Assembly (NCBI GenBank): GCA_001606155.1
Contig: LODT01000028.1
Span: forward strand, 62,001 to 126,000
From: Tieghemostelium lacteum
Lineage: Eukaryota > Evosea > Eumycetozoa > Dictyosteliales > Raperosteliaceae
Reading direction: 5' to 3'
DNA: 64,000 nucleotides
Part shown: positions 1-10,988 of the stretch, in pieces
Position numbering within the stretch: position 1 is the first letter of the stretch
Layout of the letters: every line of letters starts with the position of its first letter
Program-made: the position numbers and the translations under genes
Notes under the pieces: model-generated
The model's database searches: none
Told to the model about the DNA's origin: nothing
Seen by the model: only the letters and a program-made list of their open reading frames with translations

Positions 1-2020
1 TCTCTACACTATTCCATTCACCTTTAGCAATAATGGTTGTTTGTCTATTTATATAAATAGTCAATTGAGCTATAGATGTTACTCCAATAGAGCTATAATT
101 TAAATATAATGTATTCTGACAACCAATATCAGTAAGATCAATATCATTTAATTTAAAATACAATTTACTGATTGTGAATCTATATAAATCTAATTCTATA
201 TAAACGTTAGTATAAATAGACTAGTCTTAATTTTGGTTTGATAGGTTAACTTAACACATACCTGATCCTGAGTTATAAAATGGAAATTTAGGAATTGGTG
301 TAAGGCCAATATTGGTAGTGTATATATTTTGATTGGACACTAAATCAGTGATTTGATAACTATAAGGTGATGAATAAGGATATTTAGTGTCAAATTCAAA
401 TACAGTTTCAAATGTACCATTAAATAGTGTACCACCAACTAATTTTGATGAATCTAATGTAAATAGAATTGGAAATTCAGCTGATGATGATACCAGCTCT
501 ATAGAATATATACCAGAATCCAAATCGTAAGCTGACACTCTCACAACATATTTAAAATTTGAAATTCTAATATATTCAATACTTGTCAATACAGGTGGAA
601 TATTATCACTATATGTGGCTGTAAATGTATAATGAAAACTATTTAGTGCTAATGTACAATTAAAATTGGATAAAACCACTAATGATACTATAGAACAATT
701 ATTAAAATTTCCATTTATAACACCTATTGGGAATCTATAGTTATATGATCCATCAATCATTGAACCAATACCTCTATACACCCTCTGACCATTTGGCACA
801 TTTATAAAATTACTTGTAAAAAGAATTTGATTTGCTATATTACTAAATGATGGGTACCCCATTGTAGGTGTAGGCTCAGGATCTGTGTCGCCTATATAAA
901 TGTTAAAACAATTAATTCTATATATTTGATTTATCATTACATACTCATAACTGAAAATGTAAAACTATCTTGCAAAATTGGTGTAGTTGATTTAAAATAT
1001 ATAGTACTAGTGCTAAATGATGGTATTGAAGGTAGTATTATAGAATATTTAGTTCTATTTTGAGGATTTCCATTAATCACTTGTGATGTTGTATAGAATA
1101 TACCTTTTTGGGTTGTGATGAAATATGGAAAATTGGAAATTGTAAAGAAATGGTAAAATGGTATTCCAGATGTTATATTGTCTCCTACATAATACTCTTG
1201 ATATGACATTATTGGTGTGGCTCCAACTAGGGGTTTATAAATGTTAAATAAGTATGATTTTTGGTGTGTTTAGGTAATGAGATAGTACGTACCTGGTGGT
1301 ATCAATGGGTCAAGTGAAATATACCTTTGAGTAGTTCTAAAGAGTTTGTCAATTAACTCAATTAGAAGAGGTGATGGAAATGTTGATAGTGCATTATTTA
1401 TAGAACATTTAAGTACATGTATTTGCATGGTTATAGTTTGTCTTGAACAAATTATATCATTTGAGTTTTTGGTTACTATTGTAAAATCTAAAAACCTATT
1501 TATATTCAAAATTAGTTTCATGGTACACCAATCCTCTTGACAATACAGACTGTCAACAGATTGTATAGGTATAGGATTAGGTGGTAAAAGACATTCATTT
1601 CCATTGACTATTTTCAATGTACCATCGGTAATATTTAGATTATTCTTTAAATTTACAGATAAACTATTGTTTCCAATTGGTGCTTGAAATGTTAATAAAC
1701 CAACCCAATATCCAACTTGTTGATATACTAATGTAGGTGTTACAATCATAGCTATACTCTCGTTTGCCAATCCAAAGGAATCAACTGAAAATAGTCCTGA
1801 TTGTTCATTTACTATAGTAACTCTATAAATTAATTCACAATAACTATTAGTGCTAGCATATGCATTGTTTTGATTATCATCTCCTTCAATCGACAGTAAT
1901 TTATACTGTGAATAAACAACTTTTAAAATTATAATTAATATATTAATAAATTAAATTGTTATTTTTTTAAATTTTACCAGTATATAGAAACAAAGAGATA
2001 AAAATGATTATATTCCTCAT
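1..2020 (-). CDS. ComC-like surface protein (EGF/TIG family), 3' end outside window
   Basis: The model has five exons: 2020-1978, 1919-1293, 1226-945, 891-262 and 195-1 (continuing off the window). Introns are 53-66 bp with GTAAAA, GTACGT and GTATGT donors, and all four are in phase 1. Exon 1 encodes only a signal peptide (MRNIIIFISLFLYT). Exons 2-4 are beta-rich extracellular domains. The last exon contains LYFKLNDIDL followed by DIGCQN, which aligns with VYFKINDIDL and TIGCDN in the ComC-like gene at 50856-55160. By analogy the missing C-terminus should carry a TIG domain, an EGF-like module, one TM helix and a short basic tail. ComC proteins of D. discoideum are cell-surface proteins of developing cells; a recognition or signalling role here is inferred from family only. 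The start is supported by a signal peptide followed by a consensus donor. Confidence 0.8.
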
Positions 2021-2716
2021 TGTATTATTTAGATTAGATTTTAATTAATTTTTTAGAATTATTAAGATTTTTTTTTCAGATATTTATAAGTATAAAAAGT
2101 TTTGAAAATTCCATGATAAAATCAGAGGAATGTATAAAGAGCTATTCTTACCCATTTTAAAAATTTATCATTTACAACTAGTTAAAAATACTATATCACT
2201 ATCGACAGTTAATATCCAATCAACATCTCTATAGGTACCAAACCAATCCCATGATGCATCAATGCCAAATAATAAATTTGTTTAAAATAAAATGGATAAA
2301 TAGATATTTATTATTGATTTGTATAGAACTAAATAGATATTTTGTATTTTTATATTATTGATATTGAACTTGATGGATAAGTAGGTATGTTATTGAAAGA
2401 TATTAATACTCTAAACTTGTTGGACTATTTAATTATAATTATAATTCCAAGATGATTAAAAAAAGATGATTGAGGTATAACCAAAAATAATTGATTTACA
2501 ACTACTACTTTTTTGGGGAGATGATTTCATTCTTGAGATTATATATTCATAACCAAATGGTTCAACATTGAATATATTATTACTATATTTCAATAATATG
2601 TGATTTACATAAATTACATTGAAAAAGGTGACAAGTGTTATTTCTTGCTAATAACAATTGAACTTGTCACTTTTTTGAACGATTTGTTTCTTCACTGATT
2701 TTGGGAGAAAGAGGTT
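2021..2716. other. intergenic, one coding-like fragment
   Basis: This is AT-rich spacer upstream of the ComC-like gene and downstream of the RNase III gene. The only structured piece is a 38-codon open frame on the minus strand (2281-2168). It has no ATG and is rich in Trp and Asp, including DASWDWFG and WILTVDSDI. A TAA lies directly upstream and I see no splice acceptor, so I treat it as a possible relic exon rather than a gene. No RNA gene or repeat was seen in the rest. Confidence 0.5.
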
Positions 2717-3798
2717 TTAATGGTAATGTTTTGGTATTGGTAATAGATTGTTGTTTTTGTTTTTGTTGTTTTTGTTGTTTTTTTTTTGTTTTCGTTGTTT
2801 TTGTTTTTGTTGTTTTTGTTTTTGTTGTTTTTGTTTTTGTTCAAGTTGTTGTTGTTCAGGTTGTTGTTGTTCAGGTTGTTGTTCAAGTTGTTGTTGTTGA
2901 ACAGGTTGTTGTTGTTGTTGTTCAGGTTGTTGTTGTTGTTGTTGTTCAGGTTGTTGTTGTTCAGGTTGTTGTTGTTCAGGTTGTTCAGGTTGTTCAGGTT
3001 GTTGTACTACTTGTTGATTTTGTTGTGGTGGAGGTGGATTACGTATAAAAAAGAAGTAAATAGTTGAAATTATAATAAGCATAGTTATTATTCTATCACT
3101 TGGACCATGTAAAAACATTCCCAAAAATAATATTTTTAAAATCATTCCATCATTAATTCTAAGCGCTGGTGCTTGAACTACTGGTGGTACTTGTTGTTGT
3201 ACAGGAATATTTGGATTAGATTCGACAATGGCTTGGTTTGTCACAGATTCGTGATATATCGATTTGATAAACATTTCGTTGCCCATATAATCGAGTAGGC
3301 TGATTATATCTTTTAATATTTCTTTACATCGCTCACTTTGGGTTAAGTACATTTCACCAATCATAGCCTCAACTATATCAGCCTTATTCTTGGTGAAGGT
3401 TTTGTCATCGTTGTAGAGTTTTCTCTCTTTTTGTTCTTCAAATTTTTCTAAATTTAACATATTATACAAACAGAATAATGTTTCGTTTTTGGTACAAAAA
3501 CTACGTAACGTATGCATTAAGTGAGGGTCAAACATTGTTCTAGTCTATTTATAATTCAGCAAAGAAGAAAAGAAGATAACAATCAGATATTAGCTAATGA
3601 GAAATATGGTTAAGATTTAGTGAAACATACCTGATAAATATTTTTAGTGATTTCATAATTTAAAATCGAGTCACCAATAAATTCCAGTTTTTCGAATTGA
3701 TCTCTAGAACTAACAGGTTTAAAACATTGTCCTATAACCTGTTGTTGAAGGATGTTCGAAATTGAACTGTGGATGTTCATTGTGATGTGTTTCTTCAT
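2717..3798 (-). CDS. single-domain RNase III with C-terminal membrane anchor and Gln-rich tail
   Basis: There are two exons, 3798-3631 and 3544-2717, with an 86-bp intron (GTATGT..ATAG, phase 0), giving 331 aa. The RNase III fold is split by the intron. Motif 1 is FEKLEFIGDSIL (residues 35-46); motif 2 is NKADIVEAMIGEMYL (109-123). The four metal-binding acids expected of the family are present as E39, D43, D112 and E115, so catalysis is plausible. No dsRNA-binding domain, helicase or PAZ is visible, so this is not Dicer. After a Gln/Pro linker, residues 190-223 hold one or two hydrophobic segments, followed by four prolines and a long Gln/Pro tail ending in Lys/Asn. A membrane-tethered dsRNA nuclease is inferred; a mitochondrial or ribosomal RNase III relative is the alternative. 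The gene is divergent from sir2A. Confidence 0.8.
2838..3006. repeat. CAA/CAG (polyGln) microsatellite inside the RNase III gene
   Basis: Read on the plus strand this is an imperfect GTT/TTG array, interrupted by CAGGTT units. On the coding strand it encodes Gln runs separated by Pro-Glu. It sits in the tail and lies outside the catalytic domain. Such arrays are common in dictyostelid exons and vary in length. Confidence 0.8.
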
Positions 3799-4508
3799 TT
3801 TATTGCCAGTATTATTATTATTATTATTAGTTAAAAAGGGAATTATTGTTATGTTTAAATTATTCTGTTTCTTATCATTAATTGTTTATATGATAAATCT
3901 AGATAAAAAATTTTATTTATAACTAAATTTTCTTTGATTTCCAAGACAAATTGTGACTTTTACTCAAACGCAAAAATTAAAGATTTTAATGGGGTTCAAC
4001 AACAAATTTATGCTAAATTTCTACAAATAATGCACAAGAACTATCAACTCTATTTTGATTTATTGGTGATTATAACACCAATTCTTTAAATTTCTAATAT
4101 TATTATTAAATTAACTTTTCTATATGTTAATTAATTACATTTAATAAATATTTCAAAGATTAACTTTAATATAAAAAAGGAATCGTTTATAATGATCACT
4201 ATATTATCTAATTTTAACTAGTTATTATTATCGTGATATCCAATATTTGACCTTCTCTTTGATTCTCTAAATGTGCTATTGTATTGGAAATGATGTATAT
4301 CATTATTAGTGGTGCGAATATAATTGTTTTTTGTAAGAATTTGTTGGTTCAATTGTTCATGATTCAAAAATATTTGGAAAGTGAGTCACGCAAACTCAAA
4401 CACAAAATCAAGTATTTAAGTTTTTAGACTTATTTCCCAAAATTTTTCATAGATAACTGATATTTTTTTTTTTTTTTTTTTTTTCATATTTTTATTAATA
4501 GATAAAGC
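3799..4508. promoter_or_regulatory. divergent promoter region, RNase III / sir2A
   Basis: A 710-bp AT-rich spacer between two divergent starts. A 19-nt oligo(dT) tract (about 4466-4484) lies 25 bp upstream of the sir2A ATG, as is usual for dictyostelid core promoters. An ATG-less open frame of 61 codons (3907-4089, plus) has coding-like composition at its 3' end, but I could not connect it to either gene. No other signal was seen. Confidence 0.4.
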
Positions 4509-6274
4509 ATGGTATTTTGTGTAGAACCTATTTCCTGTAAACATCTTCAGGTCGAAGAGTTTGAAAAATGTGTTGATTTAAATGTATTTCAAGAGAATGA
4601 TTGTAAGCTTTATCACCCCCAATAGACTCTTCCTCTTTAGGCAATAGAATTACTTACCTCCTCAACATCTAATAACCAAACAATCACATACAGTGACAAT
4701 ACCTACCTGTTCGCAGTGTAATGATAAGAGTGAGAATTGGATTTGTTTACAGTGTGGTGTTGTTTCATGTTCTAGACATGTTAATGGTCATGCTGGTGTA
4801 CATTTTGAAACTACACAACACCCAATTTCTGCTTCATTTAGTGATCACAGTTTTTGGTGCTATGCTTGTGATACTTATGTTTATGATAAAGTATGCATTT
4901 CATTTAATATTTTAATTATTGTACTATGTATCTAACCCCTCTTCCACTTAGTGTTTATATGATGTTGAAGATGTATTAGAAACTCTCAAATTCTTTTCAA
5001 AAAGAAAGATAGATCACAGTGATGATGAATTTGATTATGAGATATCTAATAATAATAATACTAATAATAATAATATAAAAAAAGACAATAAACCTGAAGA
5101 AACTGCATCTACTTCTACTTCAACTTCAACTACAACAACTACTACAACTACTTCACATACTGTAAATGATATTACCAAAGAAATTGAATCTATACAAATT
5201 ACTGATAAAGAAACTAAACCAAATACAACTACAACAAGTACACCACCAACAACTAGTACAACTACAGAAGAAACTAAAAAAGAGGAAACTAAAAAAGAGG
5301 AAACTAAAAAAGAGGAAGCAGCATCATTGAGTTCATCAGGATCAAAGATTATTCAAAAAGTATTGGATGTATTTGGAATTGGAAGTTCACAACCAAAGGT
5401 TTTACCTAGTAAACCACAGGTATTGTCAGAGATGAATCTTGCTGGTATTGCAAATTATATTAGCACAGGTAAGGCAAAGAATATAATTGTAATGACAGGT
5501 GCAGGTATAAGTGTAGCTGCTGGTATTCCTGATTTTCGTACTAAAGGAACAGGTCTCTATAGTACATTAGGTAAATACAATTTGCCTTATCCAGAGGCAA
5601 TCTTTGATATTGACTATTTCAAAGAAAATCCTCAACCCTTTTTTGTACTGGCAAAAGAATTATACCCAGGGTCATTCAATCCAACCCCTGTACACCACTT
5701 CATTAAACTTCTTCATGACAAGGGATTACTATTGAGAAACTACACACAGAATATCGATACTCTTGAGAGAATAGCTCAGATTCCAGAAGATAAATTAGTT
5801 GAAGCTCATGGGTCATTTGCAACTGCACATTGTATTTCATGTCGTAAAGAACACACTAAAGATTTTGTAAAAGATGAGATATTCTCAGAGCGTGTTCCAA
5901 AATGTATCGATTGTAAAGATGGTGTTGTCAAACCTGATATTACATTTTTTGGAGAATCTCTTCCATCTAGATTCTCTCATTGCAGTTCACAGGATTTTGA
6001 TAAATGTGATTTACTCATTGTCATTGGTACATCTTTGAAAGTTCAACCATTTGCCTCTCTAATCAACTTCCCTAAAAATGTTCCACGTCTTCTCATCAAT
6101 TTTGAAGTGGTTGGAAAGAGTTTTGGTTATGGTGGTTTCAAATTTGATGATCCTTCCAATTATCTAGATTGTAAATGGATTGGTGATTGTCAAAAAGGTA
6201 TTCAAGATTTTGTAGATCTTTTGAATTGGACTGAAGAATTTAAAAAATTAACAACTCCAACAAGTAATCTCTAA
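4509..6274 (+). CDS. sir2A: Sir2-type NAD-dependent deacetylase with N-terminal UBP zinc finger
   Basis: There are three exons, 4509-4602, 4694-4890 and 4952-6274 (537 aa), with introns GTAAGC..ACAG and GTATGC..TTAG that keep frame. Residues 4-90 form a ZnF-UBP finger (CKH at 10-12, C37/C40, C49/C52, then His residues and a WCYAC motif) of the kind that binds free ubiquitin C-termini. A Thr/Lys/Glu-rich linker follows. The sirtuin core spans about 255-535: GAGIS (280-284), GIPDFR, TQNIDTLER, catalytic H383 in EAHGS, and zinc cysteines 391/394 and 415/418. The catalytic core resembles SIRT2. D. discoideum Sir2A has the same finger-plus-sirtuin order, which supports the name. The expected reaction is NAD-dependent lysine deacylation, with the finger probably steering it to ubiquitin-related targets (inference). 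Confidence 0.93.
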
Positions 6275-7939
6275 ACTACATTAAAATAAATTTATTTTTA
6301 TTAAAACCTATATATATGTTTTATTTCTTAAAATTTGCAACTAATGAACTTAAATTTTTATAGGATTTTAATATAAAATAATGAAAATATTTTTTGAATT
6401 TGTTTTTTATTATAATTCGAAAAGCTTTGATCACTTTCAAATAAATGATAAAAATAATTTGAATTTTTTTTATGAGAATAGTGGTTTTAAATATCATTAT
6501 TTTCCTGATTGTGATTAAAAAAAATAACATTTTTCAATAAGTAACTTTTGTTATCCAATTATTATTAATATTATTTATTTTTTCTTTATTTTATTAATTT
6601 GATTTGATAAACTTATTAAATAAGGACTTTTTAACCTTTTTTAAGATTTAAATTTAAAATTCCAGTTGGAAACGAACAAAATTTTTTTTGATAAAATATC
6701 AAAAAAAAAAAAAATCAATACAACTCAAAATACACTCGATGATCAAACCAAATTAGAAACAGAATCATCAACTTTACAAATAACTTCAAATTTAGATATA
6801 TATATAATTTTGTGTAGGTTAAAGAACATAACATGTTTTGTAGTTTAGTGATTGAAAAAGAGAATATCGAAAAAGAGGAACTCTAGTCGATATCCTACCT
6901 TTTTTTTTTAAATTCGAATATAATTAGAAGAAGAAGTAGTAGTAATAGAAAAATAGAAGTATTAGTAATTTTTGGATTTACAATTTTGTTAGTCAACATA
7001 TTTATCTCATTATGTTTCTCATTCTCCCTCTCATTATAAAAATAACAACACTAAACATAACAACACCTACCACATAAAAACAACGAAGAATATATCTTGT
7101 CATGATATTAGAGTGTCATTTTACATTCATTTATTTTATTTTTTATAACCCTTTTTTTCCCCACTCTCACACACTACATCTATTTTATTAAATGATTTTT
7201 TTTAATAAAATGTAAAGGTGGATCATTTAATATTGCTTGTTGTTGTTGTTTTATTATTGTTGTTTAGCTAGATTATTTGGTGTTTAATTCACATAGTTCA
7301 GTAGTGTGAAAAAAAATTAATTATATTAAAAAAAAAAAAAAAAAAAAGATAAATATTGTAAATATTTGTTTTGTTAGCTAATTTTCTTAATTTACTGTAA
7401 TTTAAAAACTTGCATCATTGTTGTGGATTTTTTGTGTCCTTTTATTTCAATAGAGAAATTCAAAAGTAGAGTTTTTTTTTTAAATTTATATCAAATCTGA
7501 AATCTTCAATTGTGTGTGCTTTTGGTGTGCATTAGTGTTAATCGTATTTAGTTTTAATCCAAATTTACAAGTTTTTAAACACATACAAAAACTCTTCTAA
7601 TTATTATCATATCATTATTTTTAAATTTGAAGAGAACTACTTTTATAACAGTTGTTCTATATATCATTTATTTTATTTTATTTTCTTTTACTGTTACTTT
7701 TACTACTACTACTACCCAATCACTTATAATACATAACAAAAAAAATTTTCAACCAATAACATAGAAATTAATTGAAAGTTATATTTTTTTTTTTCCAAAT
7801 CAGATTTTATGAATTTTAAATAACAATCAATTTAGCAATTAAAACATTCACAACCACAAACAACCAAATTGTAATAATATAATATAATAATAATAATACA
7901 CACAATATTTTAAAGGGTAGTTTTTTTTAAAAAACCAAT
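6275..7939. promoter_or_regulatory. long AT-rich spacer, upstream region of the PP2C gene
   Basis: A 1.66-kb region holding the sir2A 3' end and the upstream region of the PP2C gene. It contains several oligo(dA)/(dT) tracts (for example 7330-7347), a short TTG array near 7240-7260 and CT-rich stretches around 7150-7175. A 60-codon Lys/Thr-rich open frame at 6666-6848 is too AT-driven to call. I see no RNA gene. Confidence 0.4.
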
Positions 7940-10432
7940 ATGATAGATCAACAAACTCTAGTTAATAGTAGTGAAGAAGATCAACAGGTTGTAGAGAGTG
8001 GAGAACAACATGTATTTCAATCTAAATTTGTAGATAGTAACTATTTAGATTGTTCATCATCGACATCATCAGTAGAGGATTTAGAAGAAGAAGAAGAGGA
8101 ATTGGTAATTGGTGTTAGATCACCTACACTTAATTCTAGTAATGTTCCATCTACTACTATACCGAATGTAGATGATAATGTAGATAATTGTAGTTCAACT
8201 TTTACCATTCAAATACAAGAACAACAAACATCAACATCAACAACAATTATTAATAATACAAGTAGTAGTAGTGGTTCTTCTAAAACTAAATTAGTAAGAA
8301 ATCCTATAACATTAGTAGAAGAATATCATTCAACATCGTCACTGTCATCATATTCTCATAGTAGTTGTTCAGTTTCAAATGAGAATATATTTGCAGCCAT
8401 TAAGGAAATGGATGATTCAATGAACTTATTTTCAACTACTGGTGTAGATACTAGTGGTGGTACTACAACTATATTTATCGATCAAGATAGACCTGGAAGA
8501 AAACTATCCATTTCAGCATCTTCCATACCATTACCATTGTCATCAACAGCCTCAACTGTTTCACCATTGACATTATCATGTTCATCACCTTCACTCCCAG
8601 GTGTAAGTCATTCTCTAACCAGTACAACAGTAACTGCCAGTACAGCTGGTAGTGGTAATGGTGCATCAGGTCTGATATCATCTCAAGAGAAAGAAATCAT
8701 CCTTATACAATCACAACCAGATCTACTCAAAAAATCAAAATATGCCTCTGCAGCCACCAGAACTAAAACTATATTTAAATTCAAAAAATCCTCTTCAAAA
8801 TCCTCTTCTGATCAGATTAACAGTAGTGGTAGTAATACCAATATAGGTAGTAGTAATGAAGCAATTTCACCATCAGCATCCACCAATTCCAATCTTTCAA
8901 CATCTTCATCATCTTCTTCATCTTCAAATTCTGAAAAGAAAGAAAAAAAGAAATCTTGGAGATTGAGATTAAAAAAATCGCTATCACACGAAAAAAATCT
9001 GAATAAATCTGCAGATAAAGAAATGGAACCAATACAAGAAGAGAAAAAAGAAGAGGAACCAATAATTAAAGATAAAGAACAACAACCTCAAGAAGAAAAA
9101 GAAAATATTCAAACTCATACACCAACAACTACAACTACTACAACTACAACCTCATCATCAACATCAACTACAACACCCACACTCTTACATGATAGTGGTG
9201 AACAAATTCCACATAATCATCATCACCCACCATTTTTATCAACATCATTACCACCAATTGGAGGTGGATTATCTGATATGTGTGACTTAGAATCTGATCA
9301 GAATCCAATGGATGAAGATTTTATACCTAGGGGTGGTAGAGGTAGAAGTAATGCCTTTTATATGAAAGGTGCACCATTAATTAATCAAACTAATGGAGAG
9401 TTTAAAATATCACTTCCAAAACCACCATCATTACCAAACCTTGTACAGCTTTCAATACCATCAATTTTACCAAAAGAATCCTATTCGCTTTTATCAAAAC
9501 CAGTTGGAGTATTTAGTAAATTTAAATCAAAACAAAGTTTATCAACAAATAATTTAAATAATCATATTAATAATAGTAATAATAATAATAATAATAATAT
9601 AAATAGTTTAAATATAGCTAATAAGATTATAAAAAATAATTCATCAAGATTTATAATTGGTTTTGCTGATACAATAGGTAGAAGACCACAAATGGAAGAT
9701 GAATCTGTAATATTTGGAGGTTTTCGTGGTCACTCTGACGAAGATTATTTTGCATTATTTGATGGACATGGTGGTAAAGAAGCTTCTCAAATGTCAAGTA
9801 CTGAATTTCATAAGATTTTGGTGGATAAATTAAAGAGTAATACCAATAATCCTGTGAAATCTCTAAAGGAATCTTTTCAAGGTATGAATAGTTTACTACT
9901 GGAAAAGGGTGTTAAAGGAGGTACAACAGCAGTAATAGCACTATTTCTAGGTAAAAAAGGATATATAGCGAATGTTGGTGACAGTCGTGCTGTACTATGT
10001 CGAGATGGCAGTGCAGTTAGAGTTTCACTAGATCACAAACCTAATCTACCCAAAGAAGAAGAGAGAATTAGATCTATGGGTGGAACAGTAATTACTACCA
10101 CTACAAGTAGCGGTGTTCAAACCAGTAGAGTAAATGGTCAGTTGGCTGTCTCTAGAGCATTGGGTGACCACTTTTTACATCCATTTGTTAGTTGTGAACC
10201 TGATATTCACGGTCCTATTAACATTGACAGTCACAGTAAAAATCAATTTATGATTATGGCTTGTGATGGTCTTTGGGATGTCATGTCTGATGACGAAGCT
10301 GTTCAAATGGTATTACCTTTAATCAATGATCCTGAGAGTGCATGTATAAAATTAAGACAAGAGGCCTATAATCTTGGTAGTACAGATAATATTTCAATTA
10401 TAGTTATTAAATTTCCAACTACTCAAGAGTAA
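7940..10432 (+). CDS. PP2C-family Ser/Thr phosphatase with long low-complexity N-terminus
   Basis: A single exon of 830 aa. Residues 1-560 are Ser/Thr/Asn/Glu-rich with basic stretches (KFKKSSSKSSS, KKEKKKSWRLRLKKS) and no recognised fold. Residues 565-828 form a PP2C (PPM) domain with its motifs in order: RRPQMEDES, LFDGHGGK near 608, GGTTAV, NVGDSRAVLCRDG, SLDHKP, VSRALGD, ACDGLWDVMSD and STDNISIIV. The metal-binding aspartates of the DGH, DG and DN motifs are present, so an active Mg/Mn-dependent phosphatase is expected. The closest well-known dictyostelid relative by architecture is spalten, but no G-alpha-like N-terminal domain is visible, so I do not transfer that name. The N-terminus probably carries localisation or phospho-regulation (inference). 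Confidence 0.93.
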   Translation: MIDQQTLVNSSEEDQQVVESGEQHVFQSKFVDSNYLDCSSSTSSVEDLEEEEEELVIGVRSPTLNSSNVPSTTIPNVDDNVDNCSSTFTIQIQEQQTSTSTTIINNTSSSSGSSKTKLVRNPITLVEEYHSTSSLSSYSHSSCSVSNENIFAAIKEMDDSMNLFSTTGVDTSGGTTTIFIDQDRPGRKLSISASSIPLPLSSTASTVSPLTLSCSSPSLPGVSHSLTSTTVTASTAGSGNGASGLISSQEKEIILIQSQPDLLKKSKYASAATRTKTIFKFKKSSSKSSSDQINSSGSNTNIGSSNEAISPSASTNSNLSTSSSSSSSSNSEKKEKKKSWRLRLKKSLSHEKNLNKSADKEMEPIQEEKKEEEPIIKDKEQQPQEEKENIQTHTPTTTTTTTTTSSSTSTTTPTLLHDSGEQIPHNHHHPPFLSTSLPPIGGGLSDMCDLESDQNPMDEDFIPRGGRGRSNAFYMKGAPLINQTNGEFKISLPKPPSLPNLVQLSIPSILPKESYSLLSKPVGVFSKFKSKQSLSTNNLNNHINNSNNNNNNNINSLNIANKIIKNNSSRFIIGFADTIGRRPQMEDESVIFGGFRGHSDEDYFALFDGHGGKEASQMSSTEFHKILVDKLKSNTNNPVKSLKESFQGMNSLLLEKGVKGGTTAVIALFLGKKGYIANVGDSRAVLCRDGSAVRVSLDHKPNLPKEEERIRSMGGTVITTTTSSGVQTSRVNGQLAVSRALGDHFLHPFVSCEPDIHGPINIDSHSKNQFMIMACDGLWDVMSDDEAVQMVLPLINDPESACIKLRQEAYNLGSTDNISIIVIKFPTTQE

Positions 10433-10671
10433 AGTTGGCCAAAACACAATGAAGAACATAATGTTGTTATATATAGAAATCCATAATATAAATATATTTG
10501 TATATATACATTGTTTATAAATCTAGAAAAGATATTTAAAACAGAAAACAAAATAAACCTCTCACTCACAGTCATAGATTAAAATCATTTTTTAATCTAT
10601 ATATCTATAATATTTTTATACAAATGGTATTATCCATCAGATTTATAGATTAATAATTTAATATAAAAATC

Positions 10672-10940
10672 CTAAGACCAACTCTTCATCAGTGAATATT
10701 GTCTAATTAAAAAATGATTTATAAAATTTAGGTGTTCTACAAAAGTGTATTTTTCAACTACTGCATCATTAAATAAGACATAGAGCTTCAAATTTATCCA
10801 ATATTTTTGTTTCAAATATTGATCTATTAATAGTTAATTAAGCCAGATTTAGATCATAGTTTCTGATGAATTGTAGCTGTTTGGTTGGAATAGAATAGTG
10901 GGTTATACAAAAGTTTTCCAAAGATGGTGTATTCCAAAGC
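10672..10940 (-). pseudogene. possible relic of an FNIP-repeat gene
   Basis: The spacer between two convergent genes holds two adjacent, ATG-less open frames on the minus strand. 10940-10854 reads like a FNIP repeat (TIFGKLLYNPLFYSN, compare the family pattern FG..FN.P), and about 10826-10672 includes YWINLKLYVLFND. Stops separate them and the frames differ. FNIP-repeat genes are abundant in dictyostelids and often decay. The call rests on pattern resemblance only. The rest of 10433-10988 is featureless AT-rich 3' flank. Confidence 0.3.
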
Positions 10941-10988
10941 TAATATATTTAGTATAACTATGGATTATTAAAGTACTTTAAAGCTTTC

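Noticed and set aside
2149-2160. TTACCCAT resembling the DUSE upstream element of dictyostelid small RNAs
   Set aside because: Incomplete match and no recognisable class I or snRNA body downstream.
2692-3067. Overlapping open frames on both strands through the Gln-repeat array
   Set aside because: They are translations of the same CAA/TTG microsatellite in other frames. Only the minus-strand frame continues into the RNase III domain.
3907-4089. 61-codon ATG-less open frame in the RNase III/sir2A spacer
   Set aside because: No start, no acceptor, no similarity I recognise. Possibly a relic, but chance is as likely.
6666-6848. 60-codon Lys/Thr-rich open frame downstream of sir2A
   Set aside because: AT-driven composition and poly(A) tract, with no flanking promoter or conserved feature.
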